64,000 nt of DNA from Polynucleobacter sp. 78F-HAINBA (GTDB lineage Bacteria > Pseudomonadota > Gammaproteobacteria > Burkholderiales > Burkholderiaceae): assembly GCF_018882325.1 (NCBI RefSeq), contig NZ_JACVOQ010000006.1, positions 1 to 64,000 on the forward strand, read 5' to 3'. The position numbers and the translations under genes were made by a program. How positions within the stretch are numbered: the stretch's first letter is position 1; each line of letters opens with the position of its first letter. The notes under the pieces were generated by a model. The model saw only the letters and a list, made by a program, of their open reading frames with translations, made no database searches and had not been told where the DNA came from. This document shows positions 21,619 through 30,425 of the stretch, piece by piece.

Positions 21619-22416
21619 TTATATGCCTCTAGGTTTTTGCGCTTTAATAAATAAAGCCAGGGTGATGCTAATTAATGCTGCACAAGCATATTGCAAAGAT
21701 TGATTGAGTTCCGAGTCTAGGGTTTGGGTCAGAAGCACATAGATCGTCGCAAGGCCACCGAGAGCCAGCAAGCGAGACCCGATCTTATTGGGTGCTAGCT
21801 GCGCATCTGGAATTAATCCGGCCAATATTGCCCCAAGCATGCCTGACCAAATTCCAATGGCGCAACCGGCTAAAACATCTGTAAGCCAGTGAGCGCCAAG
21901 CGCATTGCGAGAGATGCCGGCAAAGCTTGCAATGATAAAGATCCACCATAAAGAGCTTCTTTTTTCTCGATCACTAGCAAAGTAGATTCCGGAAACTACT
22001 GCAAAAGCAGTGAGTGTGTGTCCTGATGGCATTGCCCTATGCAATAAAGGCTCGCCGATGCGATAAAAATCTTCTAAGGCCAGCACTCCAGCAGGACGAG
22101 GGAGGGCTAAAAAAGGTTTGATAATCTGACTAATCGTGCCGCCAATTAGGGAGGCCAAAAGTCCGGCGCTCAGCAATCGAGGTGCAAGCAATAAAAGCGG
22201 AAAACACAGAGCAAAGATTCCCCAGCCATTGCCAATGAAAGTGAGCCAAGCCCAAAGAGTATCCGGCAGAATTTGGGTGTAGCGATTGATGAATAAAAAC
22301 GTCGGAGTTTGTAGTTCACCAAGGTAAATGGCAATTGCCAGACCAAGTGGTAGAAGAGGGATAAACCACACCCAAAGAGAGGTAACTGCTAAAGCTGATT
22401 TGCGCTGCTCAGTCAT
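21619..22416 (-). CDS. PAP2-family membrane phosphatase
   Basis: A 265-residue integral membrane protein with about six hydrophobic helices. It has the complete PAP2 signature: KPFLALPRP (KX6RP), PSGH, and SRNALGAHWLTD (SRX5HX3D). Relatives dephosphorylate undecaprenyl pyrophosphate, phosphatidylglycerol phosphate or lipid A on the periplasmic face. The neighbouring GT9 and GT39 transferases favour a lipid A or lipid-carrier role (inference). It is 5 bp after the GT9 gene. Confidence 0.9.
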   Translation of the reverse strand: MTEQRKSALAVTSLWVWFIPLLPLGLAIAIYLGELQTPTFLFINRYTQILPDTLWAWLTFIGNGWGIFALCFPLLLLAPRLLSAGLLASLIGGTISQIIKPFLALPRPAGVLALEDFYRIGEPLLHRAMPSGHTLTAFAVVSGIYFASDREKRSSLWWIFIIASFAGISRNALGAHWLTDVLAGCAIGIWSGMLGAILAGLIPDAQLAPNKIGSRLLALGGLATIYVLLTQTLDSELNQSLQYACAALISITLALFIKAQKPRGI

Positions 22417-22421
22417 GCGAA

Positions 22422-23681
22422 TTAATGTGCTCGCTCTTGATCAGCTTCATTCAATTGATGCACCATTTTCTCGAGCACCTGAGGAACGGTAATTGCTTGC
22501 ATGCAGACATTGTCATGGCATGGTGTCTTGCGATGATTGGCCGCGCTGACACATGGAGAGCACGCCAAGTTAGCTGTAATCGAAATCGACTTACCAACAG
22601 AGCCGTAGAGCGCCGGAGTTTCTGGTCCGAATAGGACAACGGTGCGCAATGGAGTAACTGCTGAGAAGTGACCTGGCCCTGAATCGTTAGTCACCATCAC
22701 ATCAGATAGCGTGTAGAGGGGCGGTAGTTCTGCGAAGCTCACTTGACCAGCAAAGTTCAAAGCATTTTTAACATTAGCAACTGCGCGTACTTTTTCAACA
22801 TACTCAAATTCAGCTGGGGAGCCAGTGATCAAAATCAGATCGTTTGGATAAAGCTGATTCAGCCCTTGAATAAGCTCAGAGAAACGCTGCTGTGCCCAAC
22901 GTCTTTGTGGTAATAAATCACTTGCATTCGGATTTACCAAAATGAGGCGTTGCTGACCTTGCTTAAATTCAATACCAGCATCTGCGGCAAGCTTTTCAAT
23001 ACGTTCACGTACTTTGTTTAGCGCTGCGGGATCAATCACCGCTTGCTCTAAGCGAACTTCTGAATCTGCAATATGAATTTTGCTGAATGGCACTTCAATC
23101 TCTTTGGCAAATGCCGCATGGATGAGAGAAAGAAAATTCTTGGTAATGTGGATATGCGGGTTGTAATGCACCATGCGGGTCAGCATAAATCCACGCCACA
23201 AACCTTCACCATGAAAGATGTGATAACCCACACGGCGACGTGCGCCACAGAGGCCGGTCAGTAGGGCGGTGAAGCGGGAGAACAATTCCAAGTCAATAAC
23301 AGTGTCGATGCGATGCTTACGGGCTACTAGTAAAAATTTGACGGTATCTTTAATAAGTCCGCCCAAGCTTGAAGAGTCAATCGTAAAAATGTTTTCTGGC
23401 TTGACTGTATTTAATAGGGTAAGGCTGGCACGATTACTCTTAAAGATCAGGAAAAATAATTCAGCGCCACGAGCCTGCGCATTTCTCATGGCTGGGTCAA
23501 CTAAGATTGCGCTACCCATTTCTGATAACTCAATGAAGAGTAGTTTGCGTGGCGTATCTGGGCCGCGACTGAAGATATTTTTGACGCCATCAATCAGAGC
23601 GACTATTGGACTTGCTACTGCGCAGAGTGGCACACCAACCCAGTGGTCGATGGCGCGCATGGTGTTGACGCTAATACTCAT
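22422..23681 (-). CDS. Glycosyltransferase family 9 (heptosyltransferase-like)
   Basis: 419 residues. The C-terminal donor-binding half has VNPNASDLLPQRRW, ITGSPAEFEYVEK and MVTNDSGPGHFSAV, typical of ADP-heptose:LPS heptosyltransferases of the GT9 family. An N-terminal extension of about 45 residues precedes KLLFIELSEMGSAIL, the usual GT9 start. It lies 17 bp after the flippase-like gene. The acceptor and exact sugar are not determinable. Confidence 0.88.
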   Translation of the reverse strand: MSISVNTMRAIDHWVGVPLCAVASPIVALIDGVKNIFSRGPDTPRKLLFIELSEMGSAILVDPAMRNAQARGAELFFLIFKSNRASLTLLNTVKPENIFTIDSSSLGGLIKDTVKFLLVARKHRIDTVIDLELFSRFTALLTGLCGARRRVGYHIFHGEGLWRGFMLTRMVHYNPHIHITKNFLSLIHAAFAKEIEVPFSKIHIADSEVRLEQAVIDPAALNKVRERIEKLAADAGIEFKQGQQRLILVNPNASDLLPQRRWAQQRFSELIQGLNQLYPNDLILITGSPAEFEYVEKVRAVANVKNALNFAGQVSFAELPPLYTLSDVMVTNDSGPGHFSAVTPLRTVVLFGPETPALYGSVGKSISITANLACSPCVSAANHRKTPCHDNVCMQAITVPQVLEKMVHQLNEADQERAH

Positions 23682-23698
23682 AGTGGACTCTAAAAGAA

Positions 23699-24742
23699 TT
23701 ATTTCCGTTTTAATAAAAAGTAAGCGCCGGGTAGTACTGATAAAACAGTAATGGCACCATAGCTAATGGAAGCTAATACTGTCATGGAAGGACTTACGCC
23801 CCACAATGCCAGTACAGAAGAGAGTGTGGCCTCGCGTAAGCCCCAGCCAGAGATGCTGATTGGCAACATTAGCAAGAGACTTAATGCAGGCAAGCCAATC
23901 ATGAGGGCTTCAATCGGAGCGTCTACTCCATAAGCCTTGAGGCAGAAGAGCAGGGTCAAAATAGTGAGGGAATGAATGCCGATCGCAAATGCAGCTTGAG
24001 CCACATTCATAGGCCAAGAAAAGGCCAACTTAATGCCAGGTAAAGCGTGATTCATTTGCAGGCGATCCAATAACTTTTGCAAGAGATTGCAGCTAGGACC
24101 CCAAGCCAAAATGGCAGCAAGCAATAAACCCGCCAAAATCATGATGCCGGTGACGGCATAACCCAGGTCTGTTCCCCAGGCGGCTAAAGTAGCGCCACCC
24201 AAAATGAGTCCTAGACCGCCGAGTAAATTGTTTCCAGCCAAGCCAAGTAGGCGATCTACTAGAACCATGGAAAAACTCAAACGTAGTTTGGGAGTGGCAT
24301 GCTCCAAGTCAACAGAGTGATGAAGTTCTTCATCAAGCTCTTTTGCTTCAGTTAATTTGCCACTGCTATTTAAATGGGTCGCAGTAATAGCGCGATAGCT
24401 ATCACCACCAAGCGTACTCGGTAATCCTTGATTGATCAGTCCGCCAGCAAAGTAGAGCGCTACAAAATTGATGAGGCTTCCCTGAAACCCGACTTTGCGC
24501 ATTAAGAATCCCCAGCGCAATCCACCGCAAATAAATGCTGAGAGCATCATTAAGCCGGCTGCCAAAAACCACCAAGGCTGCATCTGAATTTCAGAATCTA
24601 GGAGTGCATGCCAATCAATTCCGCTGGTGGCTTTCCAAAGGAGGGCGACCGACAGCAAAATGCGAATCGTGGGCCAAGCCCGCTTGAGAATTGCTTTCCA
24701 CCCAGATGTGGCTTTTGGGGTGGTTTGGGGTTGTGAACTCAT
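23699..24742 (-). CDS. Lysylphosphatidylglycerol synthase TM / flippase-like membrane protein
   Basis: 347 residues with about eight hydrophobic helices, of the UPF0104/AglD-like family. Recognisable stretches are LYFAGGLINQGLPSTLGGDSYRA near the middle and ISGWGLREATLSSVLALWG near the C-terminus. Relatives are thought to move lipid-linked sugars or form the membrane half of MprF. There is no catalytic aminoacyl domain here, so lysyl-PG synthesis is not supported. Confidence 0.88.
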   Translation of the reverse strand: MSSQPQTTPKATSGWKAILKRAWPTIRILLSVALLWKATSGIDWHALLDSEIQMQPWWFLAAGLMMLSAFICGGLRWGFLMRKVGFQGSLINFVALYFAGGLINQGLPSTLGGDSYRAITATHLNSSGKLTEAKELDEELHHSVDLEHATPKLRLSFSMVLVDRLLGLAGNNLLGGLGLILGGATLAAWGTDLGYAVTGIMILAGLLLAAILAWGPSCNLLQKLLDRLQMNHALPGIKLAFSWPMNVAQAAFAIGIHSLTILTLLFCLKAYGVDAPIEALMIGLPALSLLLMLPISISGWGLREATLSSVLALWGVSPSMTVLASISYGAITVLSVLPGAYFLLKRK

Positions 24743-24790
24743 AGGCGTAAGGATAATGCCTTGAGACCCTAAGGTCTTGAATTTGGGGAA

Positions 24791-26287
24791 TTAACGCGCT
24801 ACCCCAGCATCCTGCCAGTTACGGCAAAGGCTGTAGTCAAATTTGGACAAAACCTGCCCAAAGCGGATGATTTCTAGGCTATCTAAGGGCTCGCATGCCT
24901 CAAAGGCCAGATTACCTCCAATTGGCGGCTCAAAAGCCATGCCTGACCAGTTGATTAGCAATACGCTTGCACCAGCTGGCAATTGCCCAAACCAGAGGTC
25001 AAATTGGTCCTGCCGTTGATCGAGTACAAAGACTGGAAGTGGTTGCGCATACCAAGCGGCACGACTACCCAAAGTCCAGTTTTGTACCGCAATTCCGTTT
25101 GCTTTAGTCGCTACTGCCAATTCAGATGCTTTCTGGCCGGCAACTTTCCAGCCATAGAGATCGGCAATCGGATTGGATTTGATGGCAGCAGTATTAACTC
25201 CTCCAGCTAAAACATACCCAAACCCTAGCAAGCAAATCAGTATCTGCCCAACAAGCAGTATGCGTATTGCCATGCGTTGCTGCATAGCCCAGGCCTTGGC
25301 TAAACCAATGCCGGCAAATGGTGCCAGACAAAACCAAGCTGGTGTAGTCCAGTGGGGAAGGCTGCCGCCACCAGATAGTGCAGCGAAAATGATGAAGGGG
25401 ATCGCAAAGAAGCTGAATAAAGCAGTGAGAACGAGCTTCTGCGAGTAGAGGCAATTCTTCAGAAATGTATAGCTACCTAAAAGCAATAGTGGCCCAAAGC
25501 ACGCAATTTGAATGCCCACAAAAGCGGCAACTCTGCGCCATGCCCAGGCGCCACCACCGCCATGGGCAATTTGATATTTGAATGAGATCCAATCATTGAC
25601 CCAGTTCCAATACAGGACTGGACTAATCACGAGCAAGGCAATGGCTGCAGCCATCCAGAAACCCACTTTGGAGATCCAGGCCTTTTTGGGTGAAGCTAAG
25701 AAAACAAACAGTAAGGCAAACGCAGTAAATGCAGCGGTGTATTTGCTAAGTCCCGCCAAGCCCAACAACAAGCCGGTGATGGCCCAGTCCGCAATGGAGA
25801 AGTGATCTTTTCTGGTCCAACGCAAAGCCATCAACATCAAGCCAAGGCTTAAAGGGGCAAGAAGGGTATCAGGCAAAAGACCAATTGCTAAAACATGGGG
25901 CAGTGGTGCTGCAATGATTGCTAAAACGGCCATGTACCCACACAGCTTGGCTGATGGAAGGGTGGTGGTTAAGTAGCCTGTATTACGCCCCTGAATGAGG
26001 CGATGAATTTCTAGCGTGACTCGGTATACCAAGAAAGCAGATAGAGTCCATAGCAATTCCGGAATGAGACGAATGATCCCTTCGGAAGAGGTTAGGGTAA
26101 CTAGTGGCCACTGTATCCAGCCCACTAGTGGTGGGTGATCAAAGTAACTCCAAGCAAGGTGCTTTGCATATAAAGCGTAATGGGCTTCATCCACAGAGAA
26201 CTCAATTGAAAAGCCGAGGGCAAAATGCACCACCGCAGCAATGCAGATGCTGATAGCGGCCCAGCTAGAGGGTGATTGATGACGCAT
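24791..26287 (-). CDS. Glycosyltransferase family 39 (ArnT-like) membrane protein
   Basis: About 498 residues with ten or more hydrophobic helices. The N-terminal periplasmic loop SVDEAHYALYAKHLAWSYFDHPPLVGW carries the GT39/ArnT acidic motif, and family members transfer sugars from polyprenyl phosphate to lipid A or proteins. I start at ATG 26287; a GTG one codon upstream is possible. It heads the minus-strand envelope operon, divergent from the DUF3047 lipoprotein with 47 bp between starts. Confidence 0.9.
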   Translation of the reverse strand: MRHQSPSSWAAISICIAAVVHFALGFSIEFSVDEAHYALYAKHLAWSYFDHPPLVGWIQWPLVTLTSSEGIIRLIPELLWTLSAFLVYRVTLEIHRLIQGRNTGYLTTTLPSAKLCGYMAVLAIIAAPLPHVLAIGLLPDTLLAPLSLGLMLMALRWTRKDHFSIADWAITGLLLGLAGLSKYTAAFTAFALLFVFLASPKKAWISKVGFWMAAAIALLVISPVLYWNWVNDWISFKYQIAHGGGGAWAWRRVAAFVGIQIACFGPLLLLGSYTFLKNCLYSQKLVLTALFSFFAIPFIIFAALSGGGSLPHWTTPAWFCLAPFAGIGLAKAWAMQQRMAIRILLVGQILICLLGFGYVLAGGVNTAAIKSNPIADLYGWKVAGQKASELAVATKANGIAVQNWTLGSRAAWYAQPLPVFVLDQRQDQFDLWFGQLPAGASVLLINWSGMAFEPPIGGNLAFEACEPLDSLEIIRFGQVLSKFDYSLCRNWQDAGVAR

Positions 26288-26334
26288 CACCCGATTTTAG
26301 ACTTAGCACCTCATTCTTTGGGACAATTCAAGAG

Positions 26335-27141
26335 ATGTTTACAAAAAACCGCTTTCGATCCCTGCTGCTATTGACTGCTATAGCCAGCTTATTGGTAGGC
26401 TGTGCCGGCTTTACTGGGAACTCGATCGAGAATGAAGCGGGTCAAGCATTTAATGCTGATCAGTTACCCGCACAAGAGGACTTGCCAAAATTCTCTGCGG
26501 AGAAGCCACGAGATGGCATGCCAGATGGTTGGCATTTCTATCGCATTGCGCCCTATAAGAAGAACACGGTTTACCGTCTTGAGAAATACCAAGGCCGTAC
26601 GGTGCTGGCCGCGAATTCCAAAACCTCGGCTTCTGGTCTTGCGGTAAAGCTTCAACCGCGCTCTGCACAAAACTTATGGCTTCAGTGGGAATGGAAGGCG
26701 GTTGGTGCAATGCCGCAAGCGGACAATGCAGATAGTCAGAGTGACGATGCACCGCTTCGCATCTTGGTCGCCTTTGATGGCAATAAATCTAAACTTCCTT
26801 TAAAAGAAAAACTCACCTTTGAGATGGCCAACTTAATTAGCGGTCAAGAGATGCCGTATGCCACGGTGATGTATATCTGGTCAGGAAAAAATTCAGTCAA
26901 CACGGTGTTAAACAATGCGCACACCTCTCGCGTAAAGATGATTGTGGTTGACTCAGGTTGGGATAGCTTAGGTGAGTGGCGCAAGCACGAACGAGATTTA
27001 GCTGCGGACTACAAGTTGGCCTATGGAGAGGCGCCAGGCAATGTTATTGGCATTGCATTGTTGACTGATACTGATAACACCAAATCAGAAACCCGCGCGC
27101 TCTACGGCGACATTGAGTTGGTGCGCAAGAACCCCAAATAA
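26335..27141 (+). CDS. DUF3047 domain lipoprotein
   Basis: 268 residues from ATG 26335 (MFTKNRFRSLLLL), preferred over upstream in-frame codons because it gives a clean lipoprotein signal ending in LVGC. The mature domain (DGMPDGWHFYRI, VLAANSKTSASGL, LWLQWEWKA, YATVMYIWSG, KMIVVDSG) matches DUF3047, a family of unknown function often found as exported proteins. It stands alone, convergent with copA (1 bp between stop codons). Confidence 0.85.
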   Translation: MFTKNRFRSLLLLTAIASLLVGCAGFTGNSIENEAGQAFNADQLPAQEDLPKFSAEKPRDGMPDGWHFYRIAPYKKNTVYRLEKYQGRTVLAANSKTSASGLAVKLQPRSAQNLWLQWEWKAVGAMPQADNADSQSDDAPLRILVAFDGNKSKLPLKEKLTFEMANLISGQEMPYATVMYIWSGKNSVNTVLNNAHTSRVKMIVVDSGWDSLGEWRKHERDLAADYKLAYGEAPGNVIGIALLTDTDNTKSETRALYGDIELVRKNPK

Positions 27142-27142
27142 C

Positions 27143-29431
27143 TTAAGAGTGCTTAGGGTGCCAACGCTTGAGAAGTAGGGTATTACTCAAGACGCAGAAG
27201 CTAGAAAGTGCCATTGCACTGCCAGCTAGCATGGGAGATAGGTAACCCAAGGCTGCCATCGGGATACCAATCGTATTAAATGCAAACGCCCAAAATAAAT
27301 TTTGGCGAATCTTGTCCCAAGTCTTTTTGGAGATATCAATTGCATCCGCAACTAAAGTGGGGTCGCCGCGCATTAAGGTAATGCCAGCAGCTTGCATTGC
27401 TACATCGGTACCCGTAGACATCGCCATACCAACATCTGCCATTGCTAGAGCAGGAGCATCGTTGACGCCATCGCCAACCATCGCTACGAAATGTTTTCGA
27501 CCTTCGGAGTCAATTTGTAACTTCTGAATAAGTTCAGCTTTGTTACTCGGCATGATTTGAGCAAAGACTTCATCAATGCCGATTGTTTTCCCTACTCGGG
27601 TAGCTGCTGCTAAATTATCGCCAGATAGCATCACTGTCCGAATATGCAGTGCATGAAGTGCATCGACCGCTGATTGGGCATTTGGCTTAAGCTCATCTCC
27701 AAAGGCAATCACAGCTATTGGTGATGACGCTTCACTGCCTTCGCCACTTGCATTCATTAAAACGGAAACAGTTTGGCCTTGCTCAAAACAAGCCTGCGCT
27801 TTTTGCAAAACAATCTCGTACTGAGAGCTTCCCTCGAGAGAAGCTACGCTCTGCAAGCGCAGCGTCTTACCGGCAAAGGGGCCGGCACTTGGTATACCTT
27901 CAATACCAATACCCGGCAATCCTTTGCTGGATGAAGTGGCAATGGGTGCGACACCTTTTGCTTTTGCGGCATCCAGCAAGGCTTTAGCTAAAGGATGTTC
28001 ACTCCCTAACTGCAAGCCCGCAGCAGTGGCAAGGATTTGATCCTCGTCGGTAAATGATTGATCAAAGGGAAGTAGGGCAAGCATGCGTGGCTTGCCAATG
28101 GTTAATGTCCCGGTCTTATCAAAGGCAACGACATCGAGTCGGTGTGCTAACTCCAATACTTGTGGATCCTTAATCAGAATGCCAAAGCGTGCGGCTATGC
28201 CAGTGCCCGCCATGATTGCCGCTGGAGTGGCCAGGCCAAGTGCGCAAGGGCAGGCAATCACTAGAACAGATACGGCGCGCAAGATGGCGATGGACACGGA
28301 ATCTAGGTAAAGCCAGTTGCCGATGCCGGTGATGAGCGCAAGAATAATCACGGTAGGAACAAAGATGGCGCTCACTCGATCAACCAACTTTTGAATCGGT
28401 GCCTTTTGAGTTTGCGCTTCTTCTACTAAATTAATAATTTGTGAGAGCACGCTTTCAATACCAACAGCTTGCGCCATCACCACTAGGACTCCTTCACCAT
28501 TTAAAGCGCCTCCAATCACTTTGGAGTCCAACGCTTTCTTAACGGGCTCGCTCTCACCAGTGAGTAGCGATTCATCAACATGGCTAGCGCCAAACACAAT
28601 GACGCCATCAACCGGAATGCGTTCACCGGGGAGCACTAACACCCGATCGCCTGGAAGCACTTGATCTAAAGGTAGATCGCGGTATTGATCTGTGCCGATG
28701 CCTATAGTCATGTGAGGATCAACATCAGCACTTAAAACTTTTGCATGTTCTGGCCAGAGCTTTTGTAGGGCGCGAATGGCTTCACTGGTTTGTTGCTTGG
28801 CACGCGCCTCCAGCCATTTGCCCAACAAGACCATACAAATAATGACTGCTGATCCCTCAAAGTAGAGTTCATGCGCATGACTTGAAGTGAGCAAGATGTA
28901 GAGGCTGAGTCCGTAGGCGGCACTAGTACCAATTGCTACCAGTAGATCCATATTGCCGGCGCCAGCCATCAAAGATTTGAAGCCTGCCTTATAGAAGCGC
29001 CAGCCCAAGATAAATTGCACTGGCGTTGCTAAAGCCAGCTGCCACCAGCCCGATAAAGACCAATGCATGCCAAAAGGCATCAAGAACATGGGCAAGAAGA
29101 GGGGGGCGGAAAGCAAGAAACTGAGGACAACACGACCCAAGCCGTCGGCAGCCCAAAATGACTTGGCATTTTTCTGCTCCAAATTACCTCGAGCCGAACT
29201 CTCTTTGGCCTCGTAACCCGTCTTTTTAACCAGCGCAATGATCTCGGCTAGGCTGGAAGAGCCAGGCCTCACCCGAACCCTTGCCTGCTCGGTAGCTAAA
29301 TTGACGGTGGCTGCCTCAACTCCCGGAATCTTATCCAAAGCCTTTTCAACTCGGCTGACGCAGGATGCGCAGGTCATTCCGCCGATATCGAGGGTAAAAA
29401 ACTCTGAATTACTGGATTCTGTGGGGGTCAT
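27143..29431 (-). CDS. copA: Copper-translocating P1B-type ATPase
   Basis: Exports Cu(I) from the cytoplasm. 762 residues: one N-terminal HMA domain (GMTCASC, Cys21 and Cys24), membrane helices, actuator TGES near residue 290, CPCALG in the ion path (about residue 392), phosphorylation site DKTGTLT (about 440) and hinge GDGVNDAP (about 655). The CPC motif fits Cu/Ag specificity. It is divergent from a copZ-like gene across 73 bp, where a palindrome next to its start may be a regulator site. Confidence 0.95.
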   Translation of the reverse strand: MTPTESSNSEFFTLDIGGMTCASCVSRVEKALDKIPGVEAATVNLATEQARVRVRPGSSSLAEIIALVKKTGYEAKESSARGNLEQKNAKSFWAADGLGRVVLSFLLSAPLFLPMFLMPFGMHWSLSGWWQLALATPVQFILGWRFYKAGFKSLMAGAGNMDLLVAIGTSAAYGLSLYILLTSSHAHELYFEGSAVIICMVLLGKWLEARAKQQTSEAIRALQKLWPEHAKVLSADVDPHMTIGIGTDQYRDLPLDQVLPGDRVLVLPGERIPVDGVIVFGASHVDESLLTGESEPVKKALDSKVIGGALNGEGVLVVMAQAVGIESVLSQIINLVEEAQTQKAPIQKLVDRVSAIFVPTVIILALITGIGNWLYLDSVSIAILRAVSVLVIACPCALGLATPAAIMAGTGIAARFGILIKDPQVLELAHRLDVVAFDKTGTLTIGKPRMLALLPFDQSFTDEDQILATAAGLQLGSEHPLAKALLDAAKAKGVAPIATSSSKGLPGIGIEGIPSAGPFAGKTLRLQSVASLEGSSQYEIVLQKAQACFEQGQTVSVLMNASGEGSEASSPIAVIAFGDELKPNAQSAVDALHALHIRTVMLSGDNLAAATRVGKTIGIDEVFAQIMPSNKAELIQKLQIDSEGRKHFVAMVGDGVNDAPALAMADVGMAMSTGTDVAMQAAGITLMRGDPTLVADAIDISKKTWDKIRQNLFWAFAFNTIGIPMAALGYLSPMLAGSAMALSSFCVLSNTLLLKRWHPKHS

Positions 29432-29447
29432 GTAGAAGATAATCTAC
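29432..29447. promoter_or_regulatory. Candidate metal-regulator operator in the copA/copZ gap
   Basis: GTAGA-AGATAA-TCTAC is a 5-bp inverted repeat immediately adjacent to the copA start codon. On the minus strand it overlaps a -10-like TAGATT with ACCTT upstream, reminiscent of CueR-type promoters, which would put the start of transcription at or near the ATG. The match to a CueR consensus is incomplete and no regulator gene is nearby. Confidence 0.3.
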
Positions 29448-29504
29448 CGTAAGGTGAAAAAAGGCCATCAACAATCGTATTTTGACAGTTTTTAAGGAGT
29501 AGCT

Positions 29505-29699
29505 ATGTTTACGCTTAAGGTATCAGGAATGACTTGTGGTGGCTGTATCAATGCCGTAACGCGAGCGGTACAAGCTCAAGATCCTCAGGCTCAGGTTCAG
29601 GCGGACTTGGCGACCCAGCTGGTGACGCTTGAAACAACGCTTTCCCCCGAATTGGCCGCTGAGCTTATAACAGAAGCTGGATTTCCCGTATCGAATTAA
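29505..29699 (+). CDS. copZ: HMA-domain copper chaperone (CopZ-like)
   Basis: A 64-residue single heavy-metal-associated domain with metal-binding GMTCGGC (Cys11 and Cys14) and an otherwise acidic, compact sequence. It delivers Cu(I) to CopA or sequesters it. A strong AAGGAG Shine-Dalgarno lies 7 nt before the ATG. Its divergence from copA suggests common copper control from the shared 73-bp gap. Confidence 0.92.
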   Translation: MFTLKVSGMTCGGCINAVTRAVQAQDPQAQVQADLATQLVTLETTLSPELAAELITEAGFPVSN

Positions 29700-29766
29700 G
29701 GCATTGTTTAGAATGAGGCTAGCTTATTAACTCTCGCAGCTTTTCGTTTTTAAAGGATCGTGAATT

Positions 29767-30414
29767 ATGTTCTTCAGTAAGTTAATGCCTCACGATGGCA
29801 ATTTCTTTGAATTGTTCAACGAACATGCTGCGCATATCGTCTCAGCTTCTGAATCTTTTCTCAAATTCATCGAGCATTACAACGATGAAGCATTGCGTGC
29901 GAAATATACGCAAGAGGTTGATAGCGCAGAACATGCTTGCGATGATGTGGTGAAAGAAGTGCACCGTCGCCTCCATAAGACCTTCATTACCCCGATTGAT
30001 CGTGATCAGATTTTTGACCTAATCAACACAATGGATGACGTTGCTGATTTGATTCAGAACGGCACCGAAGCAATGCACCTCTACAACGTTAAGCAGATGA
30101 CCGATGAGATGCTTCATATGGCTGAGCTCTGCAACCAATGTTGTATTGGTATGAAAAACGCTGTAGGTATGCTCAAAGATATTTCAGACCCTGAAGTTGC
30201 TAAAGCAGCGTTAAAGACCTGTGATGAGATTGATCACTTGGAGTCTGGCGCAGACCGCTTGCTCTCCACTGCGATCACTAAACTATTCAGAGAAGATATC
30301 GAAGTGCGCGAGCTGATCAAGCTACAGCGTATTTATGAGTTGCTGGAAGAAGTTACCGATAAATGTGAAGACGTTGCCAATTTAGTTGAAGGCATCGTTC
30401 TTGAAAATTCTTAA
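29767..30414 (+). CDS. DUF47 family PhoU-like protein (Pit accessory)
   Basis: A 215-residue helical protein of the DUF47/PhoU-like family (SKLMPHDGNFFELFNEHAAHIV; CDEIDHLESGADRLL; LEEVTDKCEDVANLVEGIVLEN). Such proteins are encoded beside Pit transporters and modulate phosphate uptake. It lies 11 bp before the Pit gene, so the two form an operon. AAAGGA lies a few bases before the ATG. Confidence 0.93.
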   Translation: MFFSKLMPHDGNFFELFNEHAAHIVSASESFLKFIEHYNDEALRAKYTQEVDSAEHACDDVVKEVHRRLHKTFITPIDRDQIFDLINTMDDVADLIQNGTEAMHLYNVKQMTDEMLHMAELCNQCCIGMKNAVGMLKDISDPEVAKAALKTCDEIDHLESGADRLLSTAITKLFREDIEVRELIKLQRIYELLEEVTDKCEDVANLVEGIVLENS

Positions 30415-30425
30415 GGTTAAATAAG

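Noticed and set aside
23699-24742. MprF-type lysyl-phosphatidylglycerol synthase
   Set aside because: Only the membrane domain is present; no aminoacyl-transferase domain follows.
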